Assembly (NCBI GenBank): GCA_040768125.1
Contig: JAXGNG010000001.1
Span: 620,001-684,000 of the forward strand
Origin: RBG-16-49-21 sp040768125
GTDB taxonomy: Bacteria > Spirochaetota > UBA4802 > UBA5550
Direction: 5' to 3'
Length of the DNA stretch: 64,000 bases
The number at the start of each line of letters is the position of its first letter. Within the stretch, counting starts at the first letter, position 1. This document shows, piece after piece, positions 1-8,457 of the stretch. The translations under genes were made by a program, and so were the position numbers. A model generated the notes under the pieces. That model did no database searches and had not been told where the DNA came from. It worked only from the letters and a program-made list of their open reading frames with translations.

Positions 1-705
1 CAGCCAGAGGTCCCGGTCGAAATGTCCCGGGGGCGCGGTGTCGTGAAGGAGAATGATGTCCCCGGGTTGAACGGGTCCCGTTATTTTTTTCGAGAGTCCC
101 GTTATCCGCCGGTTCCCCGCGTCCAGGGCCCTGCGGCTGAAGTTGACGCAGTGGCTCCCCGCCTCGACGAGGGGCCGACCCAGGCGGGGATTCGTGATCC
201 CCACGGGTGGCCGGAAGGCGAAGGTGAGGACACCGAGGCGGGCGATGGCCTCCCGTCCCCGGAGTATCTCCTCCCGGACGCGCCCCGTGCCCCTCAGCAT
301 GAGGAAGGGGTCATGGCGGTACGAATGGTTGCCGATCTCGTGGCCCCCCTCGATGACGCGCGCCGCCAGGTCCGGGTGTGCCTCGGCCCTGGCGCCGGCG
401 AGGAAAAAGGCCGCGGTCACGCCCTTTTCCGCCAGGAGATCGAGAAGCGGCGGGGTCGTCGCGGGGTCGGGGCCGTCGTCAAAGGTGAGGGCCACGGCGC
501 GGCGCGACGGATCGCCCCCGGATATCACCGGGAGATAAAAACCCCGGCGGGGGAAGAAGGGCGCGGCGAAACAGGCGAACAGAAAGAGAACCAGGGGTAT
601 GGCGGAAAGACGGGGATCGATGAGGGCCAGGAGCGCCGCGGCAGAGAGGGCGCCGACGCCGGCGAGGTGCGCCGGCGCCAGGGTGAGGATCCTCGGGCCT
701 TTCAC
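1..705 (-). CDS. Polysaccharide deacetylase (NodB-type), truncated at the left window edge
   Basis: Reading leftward from a GTG at 703-705 gives 235 codons with no stop before the edge, so the C-terminus is missing. About 60 N-terminal residues form one or two membrane segments. Then comes a NodB homology domain: TFDDGPD (metal-binding and catalytic Asp), NHSYRH (metal-binding His pair), RPPVG (substrate groove) and LLHDT near the end. The family removes N- or O-acetyl groups from polysaccharides at the cell envelope, and the N-terminal membrane segment suggests an anchored enzyme facing outward. The GTG start overlaps the stop of the upstream radical SAM gene as GTGA, so the two are translationally coupled and this gene belongs to the lipid-type cluster operon. 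The substrate cannot be read from sequence; a sugar attached to the cluster product is a guess. Confidence 0.85.
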   Translation of the reverse strand, partial: MKGPRILTLAPAHLAGVGALSAAALLALIDPRLSAIPLVLFLFACFAAPFFPRRGFYLPVISGGDPSRRAVALTFDDGPDPATTPPLLDLLAEKGVTAAFFLAGARAEAHPDLAARVIEGGHEIGNHSYRHDPFLMLRGTGRVREEILRGREAIARLGVLTFAFRPPVGITNPRLGRPLVEAGSHCVNFSRRALDAGNRRITGLSKKITGPVQPGDIILLHDTAPPGHFDRDLWL

Positions 706-2048
706 CGGATCATCATCTCCCAGAGGGGCCCCGTGTGGCCCTGGCGGTGAAGGCGCGCCACCAGGCGCGTGGTGAGCCTGCTCCCCGTGCCGATGAACCA
801 GTTCTCCCTTCCCGCGGCCCGCTCCGTGGTGATCCGGATTATCTCCTCACCGCTGATATCCCGGGACTGGTAGAAGACCGGCTCGATCAGGTCGTCCTGT
901 TCGGATATCTGCCCCTCCCGGAGGGCGATCTCGTACAGCGCGGTGTGGGGGTAGATCCTGATCCCGCAGAAAAAGAAGATGACGGTTCGCTCCAGGCGGT
1001 CGGCCTGTGCCAGGGTCTCCTCGATGGTCTCCCGGTTCTCCCCGGGTCCCCCCAGGAGCAGGTAGTGGCAGACATGAAGCCCCGCGGCGACCGCGGTGCC
1101 GTGGGCCTCATGGACATCGTCGACCGAGAAAGGCTTCCTGTAAGAGGCGAGCATGGAGGGCGAAAGGGACTCCGTGCCGAATTCGGCGTGGGTCATCCCC
1201 GCGTCGCGGAGAAGCGCATAGTAGCCCGGCGGCGGCTTCGTGGGGGAGAGAAACGCGCCCCAGGGTATCCCGAGCCCCGCTTCCATGAACGCCCGGGCCA
1301 CGCGGCTGCTCTGGTCGTAGTCGGCGTTGAACACGGAATCGGTGATGTAGAGGTATTTCGCCCCGGCGCGCTCGAGTTCCCTGGCGGTTTCAGCCGCCTC
1401 CTCCGGCGGGACCGGGCGAAGATCGCTTCCCTCGATATGCGGGTAGGTGCAGTAGACGCACCGGTAGGGGCAGCCCCTCTTCGTCTGGAGGTTGAGCATG
1501 CCCCCCCGTTCGATGTAGAAGCGGGCGATCTCCCCCTGGAGGGGCGCGCGATGGAAATCCTCGCCAAGGGGGGGAGGAAAGGAGCCCTCCATGGACCCGG
1601 TGATGACGCCGGGAATGCCCGCGGGATCATCCCCCCTTTCCAGGGCCTCCAGGAGCATGGGCAGCCTCTCCCCCTCGCCTATGATGCCGTAGTCGGCGCC
1701 GGTGAGTTCCATGAGACGCGCCGGGAAAAGAGTGAAGCCGCTTCCGCCGAGAATGACGGGAACATCCGTACACTGCCGAATCGCCTCGACCAGTTGCCGG
1801 TACGCATCGATGTAGCCCTTCGAGTCCAGTACGTTCGTGTTGTCGATGTTCCTGAGGGATATGCCGATCGCGTCGGGCTTGAAATCGCGGATCGTATCGG
1901 TGACGTGATCAGTGCCCTTCATGACATTGCTGTCCAGTACCATCACGTCATGGCGGTCCGCTATCGCCCGCGCGACGTAATCGAGGCCCAGGGGATAGAT
2001 GCAATAGGGGACGCGCAGCGTGTTGGCGGAGATCAGGAGTACCTTCAT
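702..2048 (-). CDS. B12-binding-domain radical SAM protein of the lipid cluster
   Basis: The 448-residue protein begins with an alpha/beta domain of cobalamin-binding type (residues about 1-135, with a conserved ILGGSGFT turn and IIGEGE). A radical SAM TIM-barrel core follows, with the iron-sulfur motif C193-x3-C197-x2-C200. Members of this class use a 4Fe-4S cluster, SAM and often cobalamin for methylation, cyclisation or other radical chemistry on lipids and natural products. It lies 6 bp after the fused ketosynthase gene and overlaps the deacetylase start, so it is in one operon with acyl carrier protein and ketosynthase. The classic DxHxxG cobalamin motif is not obvious in the N-terminal domain, so real B12 binding is uncertain. 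A role in modifying an acyl chain made by the neighbouring enzymes is inference. Confidence 0.85.
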   Translation of the reverse strand: MKVLLISANTLRVPYCIYPLGLDYVARAIADRHDVMVLDSNVMKGTDHVTDTIRDFKPDAIGISLRNIDNTNVLDSKGYIDAYRQLVEAIRQCTDVPVILGGSGFTLFPARLMELTGADYGIIGEGERLPMLLEALERGDDPAGIPGVITGSMEGSFPPPLGEDFHRAPLQGEIARFYIERGGMLNLQTKRGCPYRCVYCTYPHIEGSDLRPVPPEEAAETARELERAGAKYLYITDSVFNADYDQSSRVARAFMEAGLGIPWGAFLSPTKPPPGYYALLRDAGMTHAEFGTESLSPSMLASYRKPFSVDDVHEAHGTAVAAGLHVCHYLLLGGPGENRETIEETLAQADRLERTVIFFFCGIRIYPHTALYEIALREGQISEQDDLIEPVFYQSRDISGEEIIRITTERAAGRENWFIGTGSRLTTRLVARLHRQGHTGPLWEMMIR

Positions 2049-2054
2049 GGCGCC

Positions 2055-4214
2055 TCAGGGGATGATGCCGACGGCGGTAACGAAGCGCCCCAGGCCCAGG
2101 AGCAGTATCCCCTTCCCCGCGGGAACCTCAACGCCGGTCCCGGCAATCGACCAGGGGGCCGATCCGTCGCTGACGAAACGCGCGGCAAGGGCCGCCGCCG
2201 TGGCGGATACGGCGCCGTACTCGCCCAGGTGGGCGCGGTAGTCAATGACCGGTCCCCTGAATCCGGAGGATGAGATAACGCGAGCGAGCTGCTCTTCGCA
2301 GGCCTTCCTTTCTCCCGAGGGAATGCCGGCCATGACCGCGCCGTAGGTTTCGCCAATTGCCCCGGCCCCTCCCAGGGAGTCGACCAGGGAATCGGCCCAA
2401 CCGGCATCGGTCCCCGGGTTGCCGAAAAACGCCGGGACGATCCGTAAGCCCCGCGGTGCCTCCGTCTTTCGTAAAAAGAGGGCGCCCCCGCCGTCCGAGG
2501 GAGCACCCGCGGCGCGGACCGAGGGGTCGAAGAGAGGCGAGAGGGTTTCGTGGTATTCATCCGCCCCGAAGACCAGGAGCCCCTCGCCGGGTTCGGCGGC
2601 GAGGAAGGCCGCGAAGAGGGCCTCCTCAAAGGAGTAGTCGCCCCCCGTGGCGGTTATGTTGGCGCCTCGGGCTCCGAGCAGGATGGCCGCCTGGCCGGCC
2701 GGGGCGTTGTGGACCGAGCCGACAAAATCCGTGGGACTCGTGAACTGCTCCCCGGATTCGAAGAGCTTCGTGAGAAAGTCATATGTTTCCGAAAGGGGCC
2801 CCCATGAGGTCCCGAAGAAGAGCGCCGCAGGGGGAGGCGCATCGGCCGCGCTCTCCCGTGCGGCGATGGCCAGCGACAGTGCGATGCGGGGAAGCCGCTT
2901 GAGGCGCCGGACCTCCCGGGGAGGAAGCTGCGTTAACACCTCCCCCAGGGGCAGAATGCCGGTGCAGGATTTTCCCTCGTTGAGGCGATCCAGCGTGGCC
3001 GCCATGCTCCCGGCCCCCGTGACGCAGGAGAAGCCCAGCACCTCGAGGTGACAGGCCTGCGTCCCTGCCGGGGGACGGTCTCCACCCGGCCCGGCCAGGA
3101 CCAGGGAGGCGTTATTGCCGCCGAAGCCGAAGGAATTGGAGAGCACCGTGGCGACCTCGCCCTCCCGCGCTTCGAGGAGGGGCGTGACCCCCAGCTCCGG
3201 GTCGGGCTCAGTGCACCCCGTGTTGGCCGGCATGAATCCCCGCTCGAGCACGATCGTTGCGATGACCGCCTCGATGGCGCCGGCCGCGGCCAGGGTGTGA
3301 CCCGTGGCCCCCTTGGTTGACGAGAGGAGGGGGAGGGCGTCGCCGAAGAGGGAACGAAGGGCCCGGGCCTCGGCCAGGTCATTGTCTATGGTTCCCGTGC
3401 CGTGCAGGTTCACGTAGGAAATGCCGGATGGAGAGAGGCCCGCGGCGTCGATGGCGCGCCTCATGGCCTCCCGCGCCCCCGCGCCCTCCGGGTGGGGAGC
3501 CGCGGGATGGTGGGCGTCGCAGGAAAGCCCGCACCCGATGATCTCCGCAGGGGCGCCATCGGGGACGCCGTCGCGTCCCTCGAGGAGAAGCATTGCCGCC
3601 CCCTCGCCCACGGACATGCCGCGGCGCGCGCGATCCAGGGGGCGGGCCCCGACGGGATCGATCAGCTGGAGGGCGTTGAACCCGTAGTAGGTGAGGCGGC
3701 AGAGGGAATCGGCGCCCCCGGCGAGGACCCGGCGCGCCCTCCCCGATCTGACGAGCTCCCAGGCCAGGCGTATGGCGGCGGCCCCGGAGGAGCAGGCCGT
3801 GGTGACGGTGATGATGAGCCCCCGGCATCCGAGGACCCCGGCGCAGTATTCCGCCACCGACGAAGTGGAATGATGGAAGAAGAGCGCGGGATCGCGTTCG
3901 CCGCTTTTAAGGAGCGATTCCGTCGCGGACATGCCCCCCGTGGTGGTGCCGATGATGATCGCATCGGGCGGCTCCGTTGATCCTCTCAGGGCGTCCCGGG
4001 CGGCTTCGATCGCCAGTTGATGGGTCCGGGGAACCGTTTCTCCGGAGGTGAAACCGGCGATTTCACCCACGGGGAGGGCGCCGGCGGCGGTATCGAAGAG
4101 CTCCAGGGGCTTGATTCCGGAACTGCCCCGGCGCAGGGAATCGAGATGCGCCTCAACGCCGCGCCCCAGGGGGCTGATGATTCCCCTTCCCGTGATGAAG
4201 ACCCTGGTTGACAA
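2055..4214 (-). CDS. Ketosynthase fused to a degenerate second ketosynthase (KS-CLF-like)
   Basis: The 719 residues hold two thiolase-fold halves. Residues 1-385 are a complete FabF-type 3-oxoacyl-ACP synthase with nucleophile C141 (TTACSSG), H271 (HGTGT), K301 and H306 (KGATGH). Residues about 389-719 are a second ketosynthase-like domain containing SVHNAPAG and, where the nucleophile should be, TGGDYSFEEA with no cysteine. That half matches the chain-length-factor or short ketosynthase partner seen beside KS genes in aryl-polyene clusters. A single chain would be a covalent KS-CLF heterodimer. The start is TTG at 4212-4214, 4 bp after the ACP stop, with AGGA about 9 bp upstream; I see no better ATG. 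It should condense malonyl-ACP units on the cluster's own ACP. The fusion is unbroken, so it is not a frameshift artefact visible here. Confidence 0.88.
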   Translation of the reverse strand: MSTRVFITGRGIISPLGRGVEAHLDSLRRGSSGIKPLELFDTAAGALPVGEIAGFTSGETVPRTHQLAIEAARDALRGSTEPPDAIIIGTTTGGMSATESLLKSGERDPALFFHHSTSSVAEYCAGVLGCRGLIITVTTACSSGAAAIRLAWELVRSGRARRVLAGGADSLCRLTYYGFNALQLIDPVGARPLDRARRGMSVGEGAAMLLLEGRDGVPDGAPAEIIGCGLSCDAHHPAAPHPEGAGAREAMRRAIDAAGLSPSGISYVNLHGTGTIDNDLAEARALRSLFGDALPLLSSTKGATGHTLAAAGAIEAVIATIVLERGFMPANTGCTEPDPELGVTPLLEAREGEVATVLSNSFGFGGNNASLVLAGPGGDRPPAGTQACHLEVLGFSCVTGAGSMAATLDRLNEGKSCTGILPLGEVLTQLPPREVRRLKRLPRIALSLAIAARESAADAPPPAALFFGTSWGPLSETYDFLTKLFESGEQFTSPTDFVGSVHNAPAGQAAILLGARGANITATGGDYSFEEALFAAFLAAEPGEGLLVFGADEYHETLSPLFDPSVRAAGAPSDGGGALFLRKTEAPRGLRIVPAFFGNPGTDAGWADSLVDSLGGAGAIGETYGAVMAGIPSGERKACEEQLARVISSSGFRGPVIDYRAHLGEYGAVSATAAALAARFVSDGSAPWSIAGTGVEVPAGKGILLLGLGRFVTAVGIIP

Positions 4215-4218
4215 TGGG

Positions 4219-4476
4219 CTATTCCTGGCGGTGCTTCGTGATGTAATCGGCGAGGGTCTTCAGGGTTGAGAAGACCTCCCTGCCCAGCTCCTTGCTGTCT
4301 ATCTTTATTCCGTAGTCCCTGTCCACCATCATGGCGAGCTCGAGTATGTCGATGGAGTCAAGACCGAGCTTGCCACCCACGAGGGGGTCGTCCTCGGCGA
4401 TATCGGCGGGGACGACATCGATCAGGTCAAGGGTCTCGATGATTTTTTCCTTCAGCTCGGCGATTAATTCCCCCAT
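4219..4476 (-). CDS. Acyl carrier protein of the lipid/polyene cluster
   Basis: An 85-residue acidic helical protein with the phosphopantetheine site at S41 in LGLDSIDILE. Length and motif are typical of type II acyl carrier proteins. It is the first gene of the leftward operon and is followed after 4 bp by the fused ketosynthase, so the two are almost certainly partners. It probably carries the growing chain through the ketosynthase, the FabG-like reductase and the FabZ-like dehydratase encoded on the opposite arm. It is unlikely to be the housekeeping AcpP given this context, although the sequence alone does not exclude that. Confidence 0.92.
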   Translation of the reverse strand: MGELIAELKEKIIETLDLIDVVPADIAEDDPLVGGKLGLDSIDILELAMMVDRDYGIKIDSKELGREVFSTLKTLADYITKHRQE

Positions 4477-4611
4477 TGCACGCTCCCTCTTCTTGGTATC
4501 TAACGCCGAAAAATCTTCGGCGCGGAGCGGGATGCTGTCAACTTATTTTTATTGACACCATTACTTCGAATGAAATAGCCTGATTGTTCACCCGTATCCC
4601 GGAAACAGATC
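4477..4611. promoter_or_regulatory. Divergent control region between the two arms of the lipid cluster
   Basis: This is the only space between the ACP operon (leftward) and the dehydratase operon (rightward), so it must hold both promoters. A consensus TTGACA faces right at 4552-4557, and another faces left (TGTCAA on the plus strand at 4536-4541). At 17 bp the leftward -10 would be GAAGAT (4513-4518); the rightward -10 is poor. The two -35 boxes are 10 bp apart, which suggests back-to-back control of both arms. No clear operator palindrome was found. Confidence 0.45.
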
Positions 4612-5037
4612 ATGCAGGATATTGAGACATTAATTCCTCACCGACGAAGGATGAGGCTCATCGAGGAGATCATCGAGTTCGATGAAGAACGATGCGTCAC
4701 CACCGCGGTCGCGGGGCCCCACTGGCCCCTCTCCGGGGACCGCGGCGTCAACCCCATCGTCATGATAGAGCTCGTGGCCCAGAGCATAGGCGCCTATTTC
4801 GGAATGAAGAATGCCGCCGAAACGGACGATTCGGAAAAGAACACGCGGCCAGGGTGGCTCGTGGGAGTCAAGAAGGCGGTCTTCTCGGTGACGAGCATAC
4901 CTCCCGGAGAGCGATTGACCGTAACGGCGAGGAGAGTGAAGCAGGAGCGCGACTACGTCGAGGTGGCGGGCATCGTCGAAACCGGATCCGGCGTTGCCGG
5001 AGATATTCATCTTCAGGTGTTCAGGCCCGAAGAGTAG
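4612..5037 (+). CDS. FabZ/ApeP-like 3-hydroxyacyl-ACP dehydratase
   Basis: A 141-residue hotdog-fold protein. It starts with the FabZ-like LIPHRRRMRLIEE segment, with the catalytic-type His at residue 10, and has NPIVMIELVAQSIGAY in the central helix with an acidic residue (E53) at the position of the catalytic acid. FabZ proteins remove water from 3-hydroxyacyl-ACP. The sequence is more like the dehydratases of aryl-polyene clusters than housekeeping FabZ, because it lacks the usual HFPxxPxxPGV stretch. It opens the rightward operon and is followed after 20 bp by the reductase gene. It should work in the cytoplasm with the ACP and ketosynthase encoded across the divergent promoter. Confidence 0.82.
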   Translation: MQDIETLIPHRRRMRLIEEIIEFDEERCVTTAVAGPHWPLSGDRGVNPIVMIELVAQSIGAYFGMKNAAETDDSEKNTRPGWLVGVKKAVFSVTSIPPGERLTVTARRVKQERDYVEVAGIVETGSGVAGDIHLQVFRPEE

Positions 5038-5057
5038 GGGAGTCCAGGAGGAGACAG

Positions 5058-5795
5058 ATGGAAATCAACGAGGGGCGGAAAACGGCCATCGTAACCGGCG
5101 CGAGCAGGGGGATCGGCCGCGCCACCGCCGTGGGGCTCGCCGCCGACGGCTATTACGTCATCGTCAACTATCGTTCGAACGACGCGGCCGCGGCGGAGAC
5201 CATGGACCTCATACGGGGGGCCGGCGGCGACGGCGAGGCGATGAAATTCGACGTGGCGTCGGCGGCGGAAGCGGAAAAGGCGATGGAGGATATCGCCGCG
5301 CGTTTTCCCAGGCTCGATGCACTGGTGAACAACGCGGGGATCACGGCGGACAACCTCTTTCTCATGATGCAGGAGTCCGAATGGGACGCCGTTATCGCCA
5401 CGACCCTGAAGGGCTTTTACAACATGACGAAGCCGGCGCTGAAGAAAATGCTGAGACAGAAGAAGGGCTCCGTGGTTTCCATCGCTTCCGTGGCGGGGCT
5501 CATGGGCAACAAGGGGCAGGCGAACTACTCCGCGGCGAAGGCGGGTCTCATCGGCGCCAGCAGAACGGTCGCCTCGGAAGTTGCGAAAAAGGGGATACGG
5601 GTCAATGTCGTGGCCCCGGGACTTATAGAGACGGACATGATCAGGGACGCACCGGTGGAGATGATCAAGCACGTCATACCCATGGGCCGCGTGGGAAGGC
5701 CCGAGGAGGTCGCCGCGGCGGTGCGCTTCCTCTGCTCCGACGGGGCGACCTACATCACGGGACAGGTTATAGGCGTGAACGGCGGGATGATCTGA
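5058..5795 (+). CDS. FabG-like 3-oxoacyl-ACP reductase (SDR)
   Basis: A 245-residue short-chain dehydrogenase/reductase with TGASRGIG at residues 13-20 (NADPH binding), NNAG, and the catalytic set S144, Y157, K161 (NYSAAKAG). The C-terminus has the SDR ending YITGQVIGVNGGMI. I chose the ATG at 5058 because AGGAGGAG lies 5-12 bp upstream; longer readings run into the dehydratase gene in another frame. It would reduce the 3-oxo group after each condensation by the cluster ketosynthase. Position between a dehydratase and a LolA-like gene matches the order of reductase genes in aryl-polyene and ladderane-type clusters. It could double as a general fatty-acid reductase. Confidence 0.9.
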   Translation: MEINEGRKTAIVTGASRGIGRATAVGLAADGYYVIVNYRSNDAAAAETMDLIRGAGGDGEAMKFDVASAAEAEKAMEDIAARFPRLDALVNNAGITADNLFLMMQESEWDAVIATTLKGFYNMTKPALKKMLRQKKGSVVSIASVAGLMGNKGQANYSAAKAGLIGASRTVASEVAKKGIRVNVVAPGLIETDMIRDAPVEMIKHVIPMGRVGRPEEVAAAVRFLCSDGATYITGQVIGVNGGMI

Positions 5796-5819
5796 CTCCC
5801 CAGCGCCGGGAAGAATCCA

Positions 5820-6452
5820 ATGCGGTATTTCAGGAAAACAATGACAAACAGAATTCCCTTCGCGGCCAGGGCGGTCCCGGCCATCCTTTCACTGTCGCTT
5901 CTCGCCTGGGGAGACGGCTGGGAGGAGATTCGCTCGACGGCCCGTGAGATCACCTCCGTCCGCGCGAATTTCACCCAGACAAAGCAGATGCCCATACTGG
6001 CGCGGCCACTTGTCTCGCGGGGAACGTTTTATTTCCAGTCACCGGCCTCCCTCCGGTGGGAATATGAATCCCCGGTACGGAGCGTTCTCCTCATGCATAA
6101 CCGGTCCGTGCGCCGCTACGTGGAACGCGGCGGACGGATGACGAGCGATTCAACGGCGCGCCTCCAGTCGATGCGCGTCGTGCTCCAGGAGATCACCCTG
6201 TGGATGAAGGGGAGCTTCGACGCCAACCCCGATTTCACCCCGGTCCTTCGCCCCGGGAGGGTGATCGTGCTCACGCCGAAGGAGCGGTCCATGGCGGAAT
6301 TCATCCAGCGGATCGAGCTCCGGCTCTCCTCCAAGCCCGGCGTGATACGCACGGTGAAGATATACGAAAGCGAACGGTCCTACACCCTTCTCGAGTTTTC
6401 AGGCGTCCGCCTGAACGAGAGGCTCCCCGATTCGCTTTTCAAGGGGATGTAA
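5820..6452 (+). CDS. LolA-like outer-membrane lipoprotein/lipid carrier
   Basis: The 210-residue protein has a signal-like N-terminus (positive residues, then VPAILSLSLLAWG) and a LolA/LolB-type fold: ITSVRANFTQTKQMPILARPL followed by SRGTFYFQSPASLRWEY, the hallmark first strands of the family. LolA carries lipoproteins across the periplasm; LolA-like proteins in aryl-polyene clusters are thought to carry the lipid product. It sits 24 bp after fabG and overlaps the next gene by one base (TAATG). An alternative start is the ATG at 5841. The location implies transport of the finished lipid or polyene to the outer membrane, which is inference. Confidence 0.8.
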   Translation: MRYFRKTMTNRIPFAARAVPAILSLSLLAWGDGWEEIRSTAREITSVRANFTQTKQMPILARPLVSRGTFYFQSPASLRWEYESPVRSVLLMHNRSVRRYVERGGRMTSDSTARLQSMRVVLQEITLWMKGSFDANPDFTPVLRPGRVIVLTPKERSMAEFIQRIELRLSSKPGVIRTVKIYESERSYTLLEFSGVRLNERLPDSLFKGM

Positions 6453-7096
6453 TGCGCCTTCCTCCTTTCCTTTTCGTGCTTCTTCTGTTGACGGCCTGCG
6501 CCGGCATCCCCGCCATCACTCCCTTCGCCGGCGGGGACGCGCACGCGGGCGGGGCTGATTCCCCCTTCGTGACGGGAAGCCGGCGCCTCATTCATTCCAT
6601 AAGCGGGAACCTCCCTGGGGGCGCCACGGCGTCGATGATCGGCGTCTTCGCCTTCGAGGAAAGAACCGGCAGGATCCGCTTCTCCCTCATGTCAATCGAG
6701 GGGCTGGTGTTCCTCGACGCGGAGCATGACGGCGGCCTCGTGATTCACCGGGCCATCGGGCCCTTCTCCTCGCCCGCTTTTGTCGCGGGGATGATCAGGG
6801 ATATCAGGCTTATCCTCTTCGCGCCTCCCGGAAAGCCCGTCGAATCGGGAACGCTGCCTGACGGGAGCCGCGTTGCGCGCTACCGTTCTGAAGAGACCGT
6901 GACAGACGTCATCAGGAGAGAGAGCGGCGAGATCGAAGTGGCGGTCTACGGCGCGTCGCGCACGCGGGAGCGCGTGGTCCGCTATTCAGCCGGCCGCCGC
7001 ATGGGGATGCCGGAGCGCATCGATTTCACCGCCGCGGGCACCCCGGCGTACTCCCTGGTGCTGGAACTGATCGAGACCGAGGAAACGCGCGACTGA
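6452..7096 (+). CDS. Small lipoprotein, DUF3261-like, of the lipid cluster
   Basis: A 214-residue protein whose start ATG (6452-6454) shares a base with the TAA stop of the LolA-like gene, so translation is coupled. The first 16 residues end in a lipobox-like LLLTAC, giving a probable lipidated cysteine at 16. The rest is predicted beta-rich, with a short GGxATASMIGVFAFEE segment. Size, lipobox and position directly after a LolA-like gene resemble the DUF3261 lipoproteins of aryl-polyene clusters, but I cannot confirm the family without a profile search. It may receive cargo from the LolA-like carrier at the outer membrane, as LolB does. Confidence 0.65.
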   Translation: MRLPPFLFVLLLLTACAGIPAITPFAGGDAHAGGADSPFVTGSRRLIHSISGNLPGGATASMIGVFAFEERTGRIRFSLMSIEGLVFLDAEHDGGLVIHRAIGPFSSPAFVAGMIRDIRLILFAPPGKPVESGTLPDGSRVARYRSEETVTDVIRRESGEIEVAVYGASRTRERVVRYSAGRRMGMPERIDFTAAGTPAYSLVLELIETEETRD

Positions 7097-7161
7097 GGGG
7101 TGTGGTCCGCGCGTTCGAAAAACTATTGACAGTACTGTCCCTGAAGCGAGAGAGTACCCCC

Positions 7162-8451
7162 ATGGCACGACAGACAACATTCAAGCTCATCTATCCCCGC
7201 TGGGAAAAGCTCGAGGGCCAGACGACCTTCAACCTGCCGCCCCACGGACCCGCCGTGATGGCGGCGGCGCTACCCGACCATGTTGACGTTGAGTTCGTGG
7301 ACGAGAACCTCCAGAAGTTCAACTACGATGATCCCGTCGATTTCGTGGGCATATCCATGATGCTGACGACCCAGGTCAAGCGCGGGTGGGCAATCGCGGA
7401 TGAGTACCATCGGCGGGGCGTGAAGGTCATCTTCGGCGGCATCGCGACGATGCTCCATGCCGAGGAGACCCTGGGCCATGCTGACTCCGTTTTTCTGGGC
7501 GAGGCGGAGGGACGGATGGAGGAGGTGTTTCGCGATTTCGGGGCGGGAAAGCTCAAGCGGGTCTACAACTACCTTGCCGATCCGCCGCCCATCGAGATCG
7601 TGGGGCCCGCCCGCCGGAGCATCTACAACCGGGACCTCTACTACTACCGTGGCGTGCAGATGGTGGACCTCGTGCACGCCTCGCGCGGATGCCGCTTCAA
7701 CTGCTATCCCTGTGCCGTGGCCTACCTGGGGGGGCGGAAGTTCCGCCCCCGTCCCATAGACAGGGCCATCGAGGAGATGGCCCTGGTGGAGAATAACCGC
7801 CTTTTCGTGGTGGACAACTCCCTTGCCCAGGACACGCAGTGGGAGATGGACCTGTTCAGGGAGATGGAGCCCCTCAAGAAGAACTGGTGCAGCCACACCA
7901 TCGAGGACAAGCCGGAGGTGCTCGAGCTGGCTCGACGCGCCGGGGCCTGGTACGTGTACCAGGCGGTGTTCGACACCTCGGACTACATAAAGGAGCGGAT
8001 ACGCCGCTACCACGACCACGATATCGCCGTGGAGGGCACCATCCTCCTCGGCATGGACAACCACGACGAGGAATACATCAAGCGTTTCATTGATTTTCTC
8101 CTGGAGATCGACCTTGACCTCGCGGAGTTCACGGTCCTCACCCCCTTCCCGCACACCAAGGCCTACGACGACATGAGGAAGGAAAAGAGGATCATCAATC
8201 ACGACTGGGACGATTACAACGCGGGGAAGGTCGTGATCCAGCCGAAGCTGATGAGCCCCGAGCGCCTCCAGGAGCTCTACCATTTCGCCTGGGAGAGATT
8301 CTACCAGGACGAACCGCAGCAGTACAAGATGTTCAGGCTCCTCAAGAAGGCAATAGACCGCGAGATGGCCATGGGCACCTACCGTCCCCGTCGGCGCGAT
8401 CTCATGAGGAAAGCCTTCGCCTCGGAGATTCCGGTCCAGTCGGGGAGCTGA
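7162..8451 (+). CDS. Second B12-type radical SAM protein of the lipid cluster
   Basis: A 429-residue protein with an N-terminal cobalamin-binding-like alpha/beta domain (residues about 1-140; FVDENLQKF, VGISMMLTTQ, VIFGGIATM, VFLGEAEG). A radical SAM core follows with C177-x3-C181-x2-C184 (GCRFNCYPC), the NSLAQD and IEDKPEVLE strands, and a C-terminal extension. It is not a copy of the leftward radical SAM protein: the cysteine motif and C-terminus differ. I prefer the ATG at 7162, which has GAGAGAG just upstream, over a GTG at 7102 that would add 20 residues without a ribosome site. Two such enzymes in one acyl-chain cluster suggest sequential radical modification of the chain. Substrate unknown. 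Confidence 0.85.
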   Translation: MARQTTFKLIYPRWEKLEGQTTFNLPPHGPAVMAAALPDHVDVEFVDENLQKFNYDDPVDFVGISMMLTTQVKRGWAIADEYHRRGVKVIFGGIATMLHAEETLGHADSVFLGEAEGRMEEVFRDFGAGKLKRVYNYLADPPPIEIVGPARRSIYNRDLYYYRGVQMVDLVHASRGCRFNCYPCAVAYLGGRKFRPRPIDRAIEEMALVENNRLFVVDNSLAQDTQWEMDLFREMEPLKKNWCSHTIEDKPEVLELARRAGAWYVYQAVFDTSDYIKERIRRYHDHDIAVEGTILLGMDNHDEEYIKRFIDFLLEIDLDLAEFTVLTPFPHTKAYDDMRKEKRIINHDWDDYNAGKVVIQPKLMSPERLQELYHFAWERFYQDEPQQYKMFRLLKKAIDREMAMGTYRPRRRDLMRKAFASEIPVQSGS

Positions 8452-8457
8452 TTTCCC

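Noticed and set aside
22..750. Long rightward open frame at the left edge
   Set aside because: It is Arg/Gly-rich antisense to the deacetylase, whose NodB motifs read cleanly on the other strand.
735..2273. 512-codon rightward open frame
   Set aside because: Antisense to the radical SAM gene with its intact CxxxCxxC motif; composition is that of a GC-rich shadow.
7126..7131. TTGACA upstream of the second radical SAM gene as a promoter
   Set aside because: No acceptable -10 follows at 16-18 bp, and the genes on both sides look cotranscribed.
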